Positions 4,803 through 11,798 are shown, numbered from the stretch's first letter. The stretch is DNA of 13,971 nucleotides from Clostridiaceae bacterium (GCA_016292575.1 JAEDIH010000039.1:1-13971), one strand, 5' to 3'. The notes: generated from the sequence alone by a model not told the origin. Translations and numbers: made by a program.

Positions 4803-7559
4803 ATGGACTATAAATATAAATTTTCCGTGGTAATGCCGGTTTATAATGTTGAGGATTATCTTGAGGAGAGTATCCTTTCGCTTGTTAATCAGACAATCGG
4901 CTTCAAAAAGAATATTCAGCTCATTCTGGTCAACGACGGCTCATCGGACAACAGCGCCGAGATATGCCTGAAGTATAAAAATTTGTATCCCGAAAACATC
5001 ATATATATTGAGCAGGAGAACGCAGGCGTTTCTGCTGCAAGGAACAACGGTCTTGAGCACGTTGAGGGCAAATATGTCAACTTTCTTGATTCCGATGACA
5101 TCTGGTCAAAGAATACCTTTGAGGTAATATATAAATTTTTTGAAGAACACTATGACGAGGTTGACGTTGCAACAACCTCAATATATCTTTTTGAGGCTGT
5201 TTCGCGCGCCCATGTTGCAAACTTCAGAATGGAGGGCGGAACAAGGGTTGCGGATCTCCTTGATGAGGAGGAGTGCAAAAACGTTGTGGTTCAGGTTGCC
5301 TCGTCGTTCTTTAAGGCCGAGGCAGTTAAGACTCAGCGCTTTGTTGTCGGGCTCAGGCTCGGCGAGGACGCAATGTTTGTCAACTCTGTCATTATGGAGA
5401 AGATGAAGGTTGGCTTTGTCCGCGGAACAACGTATTATTACAGAAAGCGCGCCGCCGGAACCTCCGCTGTTCAGACTTTGAATTTTTCAAGATATTATTA
5501 CATTGACCGCCTCAATGATTACCACCTCAACCTCATTGAAAAGTCGCTTAAAAAGTTCGGCTCTGTTCTGCCATATATTCAAAACGTTGTCTATTATGAC
5601 TTTGCGTGGAACCTCAGCTCGCAGGCTTTCCTTTGGCTGAGCGAGGAGGAGATGCAGAAATTCAGAAAGCTTTGCGCAAAGGTTCTTTCATATATTGACG
5701 ACAAGGTTATCCTTGAAAATCAGGTTCATCCCCAGCCGCTCAAAAAGCTCACTGCGCTTCGTATCAAGTATAACAATGATGATATTGAAAAAGAGCTTTA
5801 TTACAAAGAAAAAGCGCTTTGGTACAAGGAACTCCCGTTTGAGGAATTTGCAAGGAGCAAGAATGTTTGCCATATAAGCTTTGTCAATATCAATAAGAAC
5901 AAGGTTCACGTTGAGGGTCTTATTGAAAGCTGGGTGTATGACACCACCGCAGACAAGGTTCGTCTTGCTTTCAGAATCAACGGCGAGCCTGTCAAGGCTT
6001 CGGTAAAAAGCTTTGCCAATGTAAAATATGCCACCTGCTTTGACGAGGGCGAAAAGTTCAAACGCTTTTCCTGCGATATGACCATTCCTGCCTTTGAGGG
6101 CAAGGATGACGTTGTCAAGCTTTTCCCGATAATTTATTTTGGCAAAAGGTCATGCCGCCTTGGCATGAATTATCAGAAGTTTGTTCCAAACGCAAACGCC
6201 TTTGCAACCGCATATAAGTTCTTTGACAATTACTGTATTCAAAGCTACAGAACGGTCATGAAGATTAAAAAGGTTGAAACAAGGCTTCAGAAGCTTAAGC
6301 TTGCCGCAAAGCTTGAGCGCGAGTGCCAGAAGGAGCTTCGCCGTCTTAAAAAGAAGCAGATTGCTGCGCTGAGAAGGCGCTATTGCCTTTACAAAGCCTT
6401 TTCAAAGCAGGAGGAGAAAATTTGGCTCATTTCCGACCGCGTCCAGAACGCCGGCGATAACGGCGAGGTGCTTTTCAAATATCTCAGCAAAATCAAGCGC
6501 GAGGGCAGGGGACTTGAAAACGTGCGTCCGATTTTTGCAATCAGCCGTGACGCAAAGTGCGTTGACCGCCTGAAAAGCGAGGGAGAGGTTGTCTTTTTTG
6601 AGGATAAGGAGTATTACTTTTATTTTCTTTGCGCCGATAAGATTATTTCGTCCGGAGCGAGCGAATTTACCGCAAATCCGTTCGGCTATGACAGAAAATA
6701 TCTCATAGACCTGTTCAGCTTTAAGTATTATTACCTGCAGCACGGCGTTGCGTGCGCGGATCTTTCGGGCTGGCTCAACCGCTTTTCAAAGAATTTTGAA
6801 ATGATTTTTGCCTCCTCCGAGCGCGAACGCGAAAGCTTTCTGACCGCGCCGTATTATTATTCGCCAAGGCAGGTTGTCGTCACGGGTCAGACCCGTTTTG
6901 ACGAGCTTTACGATAAGAGAGAAAAGCTTATCCTTATCCTGCCCACCTGGCGCCGTTCTATCAGGGAGAGCTATGATTCAAACACAACGAGCGTTTATTT
7001 TGACGGCTTCAGGGAAACGGAGTATTTCAAGTATTATAACGGTCTTATCAATAATGAGCGTCTGCTTTCGGCGATGAGGGAAAAGGGCTATAAGGGTCTG
7101 TTCTGCATCCATCCGATTCATATGAAGCAGAGCGTTGACTTTGAAGCTAACGATGTTTTTTCGGTCAATGAGGGCTATGTTGATTACAACGACGTTTTTG
7201 CCCGAGCCTCGCTGATGGTCACGGACTACTCAAGCGTACTGTTTGACTTTGCGTACCTGAAAAAGCCCGTTGTTTATACCCACTTTGATAAAGAGGAGTT
7301 CTTTGCCGGTCAGATATATGACGAGGGCTATTTCAGCTATGAGAACGACGGCTTCGGTCCCGTGTGCTACGATATGGATTCAACAGTTGATGCAATAATC
7401 GAAGAGCTTGAAAGAGACTGCCAAAACGAAGAAAAGTATCTTGAGCGCCTTGACCGTTTCTTCGCTTATGACGACAAAAACAGTTGTGAAAGGGCATATA
7501 AAGCAATAATCGGGGAAAAGTTTGAAATAAGCGATTATCCAAAACAAAAGAGGAACTGA
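4803..7559 (+). CDS. Bifunctional GT2 glycosyltransferase / TagF-like CDP-glycerol glycerophosphotransferase
   Basis: A 918-residue cytoplasmic or membrane-associated enzyme for cell-surface polymer synthesis. Residues ~5-230 are a GT-A family 2 glycosyltransferase: SVVMPVYNVEDYLEESI, the nucleotide-sugar site VNDGSSD (Asp45) and the metal-binding FLDSDD (Asp96, Asp98), with NAGVSAARN between. Residues ~350-490 look like a beta-rich linker module. A basic coiled-coil-like stretch (~495-540) follows. The C-terminal ~390 residues resemble CDP-glycerol:poly(glycerophosphate) glycerophosphotransferases (TagF/TarF/TarL), with HGVA (His647), LPTWR, FCIHPIHMK (His770) and TDYSSVLFDF (808-817), where the family keeps catalytic and donor-binding residues. 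The protein probably adds sugar and polyol-phosphate units to a teichoic-acid-like or capsular polymer. The donor (CDP-glycerol, CDP-ribitol or other) cannot be read from sequence. AGAGGA at 4789-4794 sets the ATG. It has its own promoter; no terminator was found directly after it. Confidence 0.9.
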   Translation: MDYKYKFSVVMPVYNVEDYLEESILSLVNQTIGFKKNIQLILVNDGSSDNSAEICLKYKNLYPENIIYIEQENAGVSAARNNGLEHVEGKYVNFLDSDDIWSKNTFEVIYKFFEEHYDEVDVATTSIYLFEAVSRAHVANFRMEGGTRVADLLDEEECKNVVVQVASSFFKAEAVKTQRFVVGLRLGEDAMFVNSVIMEKMKVGFVRGTTYYYRKRAAGTSAVQTLNFSRYYYIDRLNDYHLNLIEKSLKKFGSVLPYIQNVVYYDFAWNLSSQAFLWLSEEEMQKFRKLCAKVLSYIDDKVILENQVHPQPLKKLTALRIKYNNDDIEKELYYKEKALWYKELPFEEFARSKNVCHISFVNINKNKVHVEGLIESWVYDTTADKVRLAFRINGEPVKASVKSFANVKYATCFDEGEKFKRFSCDMTIPAFEGKDDVVKLFPIIYFGKRSCRLGMNYQKFVPNANAFATAYKFFDNYCIQSYRTVMKIKKVETRLQKLKLAAKLERECQKELRRLKKKQIAALRRRYCLYKAFSKQEEKIWLISDRVQNAGDNGEVLFKYLSKIKREGRGLENVRPIFAISRDAKCVDRLKSEGEVVFFEDKEYYFYFLCADKIISSGASEFTANPFGYDRKYLIDLFSFKYYYLQHGVACADLSGWLNRFSKNFEMIFASSERERESFLTAPYYYSPRQVVVTGQTRFDELYDKREKLILILPTWRRSIRESYDSNTTSVYFDGFRETEYFKYYNGLINNERLLSAMREKGYKGLFCIHPIHMKQSVDFEANDVFSVNEGYVDYNDVFARASLMVTDYSSVLFDFAYLKKPVVYTHFDKEEFFAGQIYDEGYFSYENDGFGPVCYDMDSTVDAIIEELERDCQNEEKYLERLDRFFAYDDKNSCERAYKAIIGEKFEISDYPKQKRN

Positions 7560-7607
7560 GCAGTCCGGCGCAAATCAGCATAAATTTTAAAAAGTTTCAA
7601 AAAACTA

Positions 7608-7636
7608 TTGACTTTTTCTTTTCGCCGAGGTATAAT
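7608..7636 (+). promoter_or_regulatory. Strong sigma-A promoter of the tRNA-fMet gene
   Basis: TTGACT (7608-7613), exactly 17 bp, then a perfect TATAAT (7631-7636). The tRNA 5' end is 28 bp beyond the -10 box, leaving a short 5' leader for RNase P to remove. An A/T-rich stretch (7581-7605) just upstream could act as an UP element. Confidence 0.88.
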
Positions 7637-7663
7637 ACTCAAGCACTTGAAAAAGTCATACAT

Positions 7664-7740
7664 CGCGGAGTAGAGCAATCCGGTAGCTCGTCGGGCTCAT
7701 AACCCGGAGGTTGCAGGTTCAAATCCTGTCTCCGCAACCA
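7664..7740 (+). tRNA. Initiator tRNA-fMet (anticodon CAT)
   Basis: A 77-nt cloverleaf with encoded CCA. The acceptor arm is CGCGGAG (7664-7670) with CTCCGCA (7730-7736), where the first pair is a C1-A72 mismatch, the hallmark of bacterial initiator tRNA recognised by methionyl-tRNA formyltransferase. The anticodon arm CGGG-CTCATAA-CCCG carries the three consecutive G-C pairs that guide initiator tRNA to the ribosomal P site. The anticodon CAT is at 7698-7700. The D arm is GAGC/GCTC and the T arm is GCAGG-TTCAAAT-CCTGT. It is a single gene, not part of a cluster. Confidence 0.96.
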
Positions 7741-7745
7741 AATCA

Positions 7746-7783
7746 GATACCGCTGTTGATACAATCGTGTCGACAGCGGTATC
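7746..7783 (+). repeat. Inverted repeat just 3' of tRNA-fMet (possible first terminator)
   Basis: Perfect 11-bp arms GATACCGCTGT (7746-7756) and ACAGCGGTATC (7773-7783), which can extend by a G-T and a G-C pair to 13 bp. The arms start 6 bp after the tRNA CCA end. The following GTTAATTT is a poor U-tract. It may be a weak terminator or an RNA-processing barrier for the tRNA transcript; another role cannot be excluded. Confidence 0.6.
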
Positions 7784-7830
7784 GTTAATTTACCGTTAAA
7801 AACATAGACAGAATAAGCACTCATAAAAAC

Positions 7831-7877
7831 AAGCGTTGCATTTTGGGAATATTCCACCCATCCTGCAACGCTTTTTT
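7831..7877 (+). terminator. Rho-independent terminator, possibly bidirectional
   Basis: A 10-bp stem AAGCGTTGCA (7831-7840) with TGCAACGCTT (7864-7873) and a T-run through 7877. The loop holds a second short palindrome, GGAATATTCC. On the other strand the stem is followed by GTTTTTATG, so it could also stop leftward transcription from the recombinase operon. It is the last feature that clearly belongs with the tRNA gene. Confidence 0.8.
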
Positions 7878-7944
7878 CATTGTTTTTATTGCCCCACCCC
7901 GCGACTTAACCCAATATTTATACCGACCTATCGTTAAACAACCG

Positions 7945-8006
7945 CTAATCGTTAAACGGCTGAAGTATGATCATTCTTTGGTTTGTATAATCGGTGTGAC
8001 CTCCTT
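7945..8006 (-). other. Orphan Shine-Dalgarno and truncated ORF start at the element boundary
   Basis: On the - strand, 22 bases after the last recombinase stop, there is a perfect AAGGAGG (8000-8006). Eight nt further, where a start codon would be expected, stands ATT (7989-7991), which opens only IIQTKE before a stop. The next ATG (7974) gives MIILQPFND and a stop at 7945-7947. Both short peptides resemble the N-terminal lead-in of serine recombinases ahead of their AYxRVST motif, but nothing of the recombinase body follows. I read this as the beginning of a further gene cut off at the junction; it is an inference. Confidence 0.4.
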
Positions 8007-8027
8007 GAATAACATCCTGATTACTGT

Positions 8028-9617
8028 TTATATCTTCACCTCAACATCGTTGCCATTCCTAAAATAAAACACCAAACGTTCATCTGCATACACGGTTACA
8101 TGGTCAACTGTGGTGTGCCAAAGGACTGGGTCAAACTGAAGCTGGAGGGTGTCAAGCTCAGCGATAATGAAAAGGAATCCGCTCATAACATCTGCTTGTT
8201 GAAGTCTGCGCTCACGTTTTTTCTGCAAAGTATCGTAACGGCTCTGCAGTTTTTCGTGCCGTTCCACCAAGGCGTTATAGCGGTTGATATACTCATCCTG
8301 ATCAATGGTCTGCACTGCATTTTCATTTACGCACTTTTGGATAAGACCGGCAACCACCTCCATCTCTTGGAGCAGTTCTTCGCATTCGGCATCAATCGCA
8401 GAGGTATCCATCAGCTCGTGACGGATGAGTCTGCCGTCCTCAAGGAGTGCCTCTCGGTTGACCATCAGCTTGCTTAACGCTACTACGAAAAGCTCCTTAA
8501 TATCATCTTCGTATAAATGCGGTGTGGTGCATTTTTTGTCGCCCTTGAACTTGGCGTTGCATTGCCATATGGTTCGGCGGTATTTGCTGTTTGAGTGCCA
8601 CACCTTTGAACCGAAGATCTCACCGCAATCTCCGCAGATGAGTTTTCCGGCAAAGGGGCTGGTAGAAAAGGTTTGTCTGCCGCTTTCTTTTCTGCGTTTC
8701 AGTTCTAACTGAACCCGCTCCCATTCTTCCGGTGCGATGATGGCGGGATGACTGTGTTCCACATAATACTGAGGAACTTCACCCTCGTTGACCTTCATCC
8801 TTTTCTGCAGAAAGTCGACTGTGTATTTCTTTTGCAAAAGTGCGGAGCCTTTGTACTTCTCATTTGTCAGGATACTCTCCACCGTCTGCCGTTGCCATTT
8901 TTTCTTCCCGGCAGAAGTGGGAACTGCGTTGTCGGTGAGGTGTCTTGCGATGGCATTGGGCGACATTCCTTCGATGAACATTCGGTAAATGGCGCGGACG
9001 GTTTCAGCTTCTTCGGGAACGATTTCGGGCAGACCGTCTGCGCCTTTTCTGTATCCCAAGAACTGCTTATAAGGCATACTGACCTTGCCGTCGGCAAAGC
9101 GTTTGCGTTGTCCCCAGGTCACGTTCTCCGAAATGGAACGGCTCTCCTCCTGAGCAAGAGATGACATAATGGTTATGAGCAATTCTCCCTTGGAATCCAT
9201 CGTCCAAATGTTTTCTTTTTCAAAATACACTTCGACACCCTTGTCTTTCAGCTTACGAACGGTGGTAAGGCTATCCACAGTGTTACGAGCAAAACGGCTT
9301 ACGCTTTTGGTTACGATGAGGTCGATTTTGCCGTTCAGGGCATCAGCTATCATTCGGTTAAATCCGTCACGCTTTTTAGTGTTGAGTGCGGATATGCCTT
9401 CATCCGTATAGACTTCAACAAACTCCCACTCGGGACGGCTTTTAATGTAATTGGTGTAATAATCCACCTGTGCTTCATAGATTGTGAACTGTTCATCGCT
9501 GTCTGTGGACACACGGGCATATCCCGCCACACGGCGTTTTGTCTTTGATTGTTTCGATATTCCCGTGTGCGGATTTCGTGTGGCGGGTATTACGGTTACA
9601 TTTTTAGCTGTTGCCAT
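8028..9617 (-). CDS. Large serine recombinase (529 aa), downstream member of a pair
   Basis: A site-specific DNA recombinase of the large serine family, which integrates or excises elements through a 5'-phosphoserine link. The resolvase-type catalytic domain covers ~27-170: YARVST with nucleophile Ser37, SVSRFARN with Arg108 and Arg111, and SLAQEESRSISENV. Then come the Recombinase domain (~185-300, LGYRKG, EEAETVRAIYRMFIEG, ILTNEKYKG), a zinc ribbon (Cys328, Cys331, Cys353, Cys363), a coiled coil (~405-475) and a C-terminal beta-like tail. All expected parts are present, so it is probably active. An in-frame start at 9650 exists, but AAAGGAG stands 8 nt before the ATG at 9617, giving MATAKNVTV. 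The start lies inside the end of the upstream recombinase gene (14-bp overlap), so translation is coupled. No transposase or excisionase is visible beside it. Confidence 0.93.
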   Translation of the reverse strand: MATAKNVTVIPATRNPHTGISKQSKTKRRVAGYARVSTDSDEQFTIYEAQVDYYTNYIKSRPEWEFVEVYTDEGISALNTKKRDGFNRMIADALNGKIDLIVTKSVSRFARNTVDSLTTVRKLKDKGVEVYFEKENIWTMDSKGELLITIMSSLAQEESRSISENVTWGQRKRFADGKVSMPYKQFLGYRKGADGLPEIVPEEAETVRAIYRMFIEGMSPNAIARHLTDNAVPTSAGKKKWQRQTVESILTNEKYKGSALLQKKYTVDFLQKRMKVNEGEVPQYYVEHSHPAIIAPEEWERVQLELKRRKESGRQTFSTSPFAGKLICGDCGEIFGSKVWHSNSKYRRTIWQCNAKFKGDKKCTTPHLYEDDIKELFVVALSKLMVNREALLEDGRLIRHELMDTSAIDAECEELLQEMEVVAGLIQKCVNENAVQTIDQDEYINRYNALVERHEKLQSRYDTLQKKRERRLQQADVMSGFLFIIAELDTLQLQFDPVLWHTTVDHVTVYADERLVFYFRNGNDVEVKI

Positions 9618-10884
9618 TTTGCTTGCTCCTTTCTTTTGTTTTCTTACCAACGGCAGCTCTCATCTCAGGCGTCCAACTTTCCGAACGCGAGCGGTCTTTC
9701 CATCGTTTAACGATTGTTTCTCCGTTTGTAAGGGAAAATATCAAGGTGTTGTCCTTATCGGCTGTAATTGCCGTTATTTTACTGAAATCGCCAATCTCGT
9801 CGACAACTGACATCAATGCAGATTCAGGTATTGCCTTTGACGGACAGGCACTTTTTCCAAGAGTGTTATAGGTGGTACATATCCATACGGACCCCGTTTT
9901 TGTTACCTTTCTGCGGTAGTGCTTTCCGCATCCGGCACAGGTGATAAGGCCCGTGAAAGGATATTCGGTTTTAGTTTGAGGTTTCGCAAAACTCTCCGCC
10001 CGCCTTGCCATTTCCAGTTGCACCAAGTTATAGGTGTCAATATCAATGATAGGCTCATGTGTATTCTCTGCGTGGTACCGCGGAAGTTCACCTCGGTTGA
10101 CAAGAGTACGCTTTGTCAGATGATTTTCACGGAATTTAGTTTGCAGCAGAAGGTTGCCCGTATAGGCGTAATTGCGAAGAATACGGCGCACCGCACTTTG
10201 GTGCCAGGTGTAACCCTGCTGTGTGAGGATTCCTTCTTCGTTGAGCCGTTTCATAATAGCGACCACACCTTTTCCGTCAAGATAGTCCTTAAAAATGGTT
10301 TGAACTGTCTCTGCTTCCTCGGGAACGATGACATACTTTTCACCGTCATAGCGGTAACCCATCATAAAACCTCGCCAAGGTTTTCCGTTTTGAAAGTTCT
10401 GTCGGACTCTCCACTTTTGGTTTTCGCTTGCTGATAGGCTTTCCTCCTGAGCATAGCTGGCAAGTATTGTCAGCATAAGTTCTCCGTCGGAGTTTACCGA
10501 GTGGATATTTTGTTCTTCAAAGTACACATCCACTTCAAGGCTTTTCAGTTCCCGTACTGTTTCAAGCAGTGTCACGGTATTCCTCGCAAAACGGGAAATT
10601 GACTTGGTTATTACCATATCAATTTTACCGCTTCGGCAATCTGCGAGAAGCCGTTGAAAGTTTTCTCGGCTTTCTTTTGTGCCGGTCAGAGCTTCGTCTG
10701 CGTACACGCCAACATACTCCCAACCACTGTGGCTTTGTATCAACTTGCTGTAGTAGTTGACTTGTGCCGCAAGCGAGTGGAGCATTGCATCCTTGCCGGA
10801 GGATACTCTGGCATACGCAGCAACCCGTTTCGGCCTTGCTATATCCGTTTTCACAAAACGGGTCTGTGTTACGATCCTTTCCAA
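9604..10884 (-). CDS. Large serine recombinase (426 aa), upstream member of a pair
   Basis: A second serine recombinase, clearly different in sequence from its neighbour. The catalytic domain covers ~18-160: AAYARVSS with Ser28, TKSISRFARN with Arg98 and Arg101, and SYAQEESLSASEN. The Recombinase domain (~172-290) includes MGYRYDGEK and ILRNYAYTGN. A zinc ribbon uses Cys316, Cys319, Cys336 and Cys347. The region after it is short and lacks the long coiled coil that its partner has; it ends in a basic tail with SESWTPEMRAA. The frame is open up to a GTG at 10917, but AAAGGAGGT lies 8 nt before a TTG at 10884, which I take as the start (LERIVTQTR). An ATG at 10889 is out of frame. The missing coiled coil, used elsewhere for synapsis control, suggests that it may need its partner or do a different step. 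That is inference. Confidence 0.9.
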   Translation of the reverse strand: MERIVTQTRFVKTDIARPKRVAAYARVSSGKDAMLHSLAAQVNYYSKLIQSHSGWEYVGVYADEALTGTKESRENFQRLLADCRSGKIDMVITKSISRFARNTVTLLETVRELKSLEVDVYFEEQNIHSVNSDGELMLTILASYAQEESLSASENQKWRVRQNFQNGKPWRGFMMGYRYDGEKYVIVPEEAETVQTIFKDYLDGKGVVAIMKRLNEEGILTQQGYTWHQSAVRRILRNYAYTGNLLLQTKFRENHLTKRTLVNRGELPRYHAENTHEPIIDIDTYNLVQLEMARRAESFAKPQTKTEYPFTGLITCAGCGKHYRRKVTKTGSVWICTTYNTLGKSACPSKAIPESALMSVVDEIGDFSKITAITADKDNTLIFSLTNGETIVKRWKDRSRSESWTPEMRAAVGKKTKERSKQNGNS

Positions 10885-10945
10885 TACATTTACCTCCTTT
10901 GTATCAATTAAGGTCACTACATATTCGCTCTAAACGGCAGATATA

Positions 10946-11173
10946 TCAAGCAACTTCTACAAATATACTATCCGAAGATAATCCGTATTTACGGGACAGT
11001 ATTGTTAATAACTTACAATACTCCTTTTCAGTAAAGGTGCCGTCCTCCGTAAGGCTTTTGAGCAGTGCCATGGAGGTTCGATACAGCATCAAGTTTTCGG
11101 GTGCGCATCTATCCTGCTTGTCTTGACGCAACATAGCAGGCTCGGCTGCAATATTTTCGATTTTTGTTGCCAT
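10946..11173 (-). CDS. SHOCT-like small protein of the recombinase operon
   Basis: A 75-residue protein, MATKIENIAAEP at the start and YGLSSDSIFVEVA at the end. The C-terminal half (SMALLKSLTEDGTFTEKEY, then a second helix before YGL) has the short two-helix pattern of SHOCT domains, often found at protein termini and thought to mediate oligomerisation or nucleic-acid contacts. Small proteins of this type commonly sit just before serine recombinase genes in Clostridial elements, so an accessory or directionality role is possible but unproven. The ATG at 11173 follows AAAGGAG by 10 nt; a TTG at 11182 is too close to that site. The first 65 bp overlap the upstream gene in another frame, and 61 bp separate it from the next recombinase. 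Confidence 0.6.
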   Translation of the reverse strand: MATKIENIAAEPAMLRQDKQDRCAPENLMLYRTSMALLKSLTEDGTFTEKEYCKLLTILSRKYGLSSDSIFVEVA

Positions 11174-11486
11174 AACTCTCAAACTCCTTTCCGCAGTATT
11201 CGCAGGTAAGATTGTAATAAGCTTTGCGGTTTACCGAGTCTTGGTGAGTGTTCCACCACAGCATTCGGCAACTGTCCGAACAGAATTTTTTCTCCCTGCG
11301 TTTTTCTGCTTGAAGCACGGGTTTACCGCAGTTCTTGCAGAGCTTGGTGTTCGGTATTTCCGGGTATCTGTGAATGTGAGCACGAACGGTCCCGGCAGAC
11401 AATCCTAAAGCGGCGGCAATCACGGAAGGGCTATGCCCCTCAAGCCGCATATTGTTGATTGAAATTTTATCTTGCAGTCTCATCAT
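11109..11486 (-). CDS. Helix-turn-helix protein with two zinc fingers
   Basis: A 125-residue putative DNA-binding protein. Residues ~5-41 form a helix-turn-helix of the resolvase/sigma-like type (SPSVIAAALGLSAGTVRAHI). Two treble-clef-like zinc sites follow: Cys50, Cys53, Cys69, Cys73 (CKNCGKPV ... KFCSDSCR) and Cys95, Cys98, Cys113, Cys117 (CEYCGKEF ... KYCSRACY). It is probably a regulator or recombination accessory factor of the element. GAGAGGAG stands 4 nt before the ATG at 11486 and 7 nt before a second ATG at 11483; the latter may be the true start, changing only one residue. The last 65 bp, coding for the second zinc finger, also contain the start and ribosome binding site of the SHOCT-like gene. 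Confidence 0.72.
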   Translation of the reverse strand: MMRLQDKISINNMRLEGHSPSVIAAALGLSAGTVRAHIHRYPEIPNTKLCKNCGKPVLQAEKRREKKFCSDSCRMLWWNTHQDSVNRKAYYNLTCEYCGKEFESYGNKNRKYCSRACYVASRQAG

Positions 11487-11529
11487 ACATCTCCTCTCTC
11501 TGTTGACTACAGTTTTTTAAGTGCGACAT
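11467..11529 (-). CDS. Possible 20-residue leader peptide before the HTH/zinc-finger gene
   Basis: The ORF MSHLKNCSQQREEMYDETAR starts at an ATG (11529) with AAGGAAGG roughly 8 nt upstream and ends at a TAA (11467-11469) that lies 20 bp inside the HTH gene. It spans that gene's ribosome binding site, so translating it could open or block the site. It is too short to support on coding statistics and may be chance. Confidence 0.25.
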   Translation of the reverse strand: MSHLKNCSQQREEMYDETAR

Positions 11530-11553
11530 ATCCGCCGCCTTCCTTATCTGACC

Positions 11554-11685
11554 TCATTCTTCGTTGCTCAGACCTTCATTGTCTTTATCCTCCGGATCTG
11601 CTTTCGATTTCTACATAGAGTAAAACATCTGAAGATCTTTGAGCGTTTGCTTTTTCGAGGTTAATACCCCCGTTTGAATTCGCAT
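11554..11685 (-). pseudogene. Possible small ORF remnant with an in-frame amber codon
   Basis: On the - strand an ATG at 11685 opens MRIQTGVLTSKKQTLKDL, ending in QMFYSM, then meets a TAG at 11611-11613. The same frame continues with KSKADPEDKDNEGLSNEE to a TGA at 11554-11556. The acidic, hydrophilic tail on the far side of the TAG has the look of real protein, so a 43-residue gene broken by one stop, or a read-through product, is plausible. No good ribosome binding site precedes the ATG. I do not recognise the family, and chance is a real alternative. Confidence 0.3.
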
Positions 11686-11752
11686 TTTTTTACATAAGAC
11701 CCACGGCCGTTGTCCGTCCATATAGGTACAGAGATTTGACCCGCCCCCAAGA

Positions 11753-11798
11753 AACTATCACTCTCAATGATTCAAAACTGTAATCGTGTCTGATAGTT
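11753..11798. repeat. 8-bp inverted repeat in the gap
   Basis: AACTATCA (11753-11760) and TGATAGTT (11791-11798) form perfect arms around 30 bp. Short and A/T-rich, so chance is possible, but the position upstream of the recombinase operon would suit an operator or recombination-protein site. Confidence 0.35.

Noticed and set aside
7664..7740. tRNA-fMet gene as the direct integration target
   Set aside because: The tRNA is complete with its own terminators before the element, the recombinases are serine type, and no tRNA-end duplication was found in the window.
8100..8477. 125-residue + strand ORF opposite the 529-residue recombinase
   Set aside because: It is antisense to the coiled-coil region of a well-supported recombinase gene.
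9617..9650. Upstream start of the 529-residue recombinase at 9650
   Set aside because: The AAAGGAG site lies between that codon and the ATG at 9617 with ideal spacing, so the extra 11 residues would be translated from the ribosome binding site itself.
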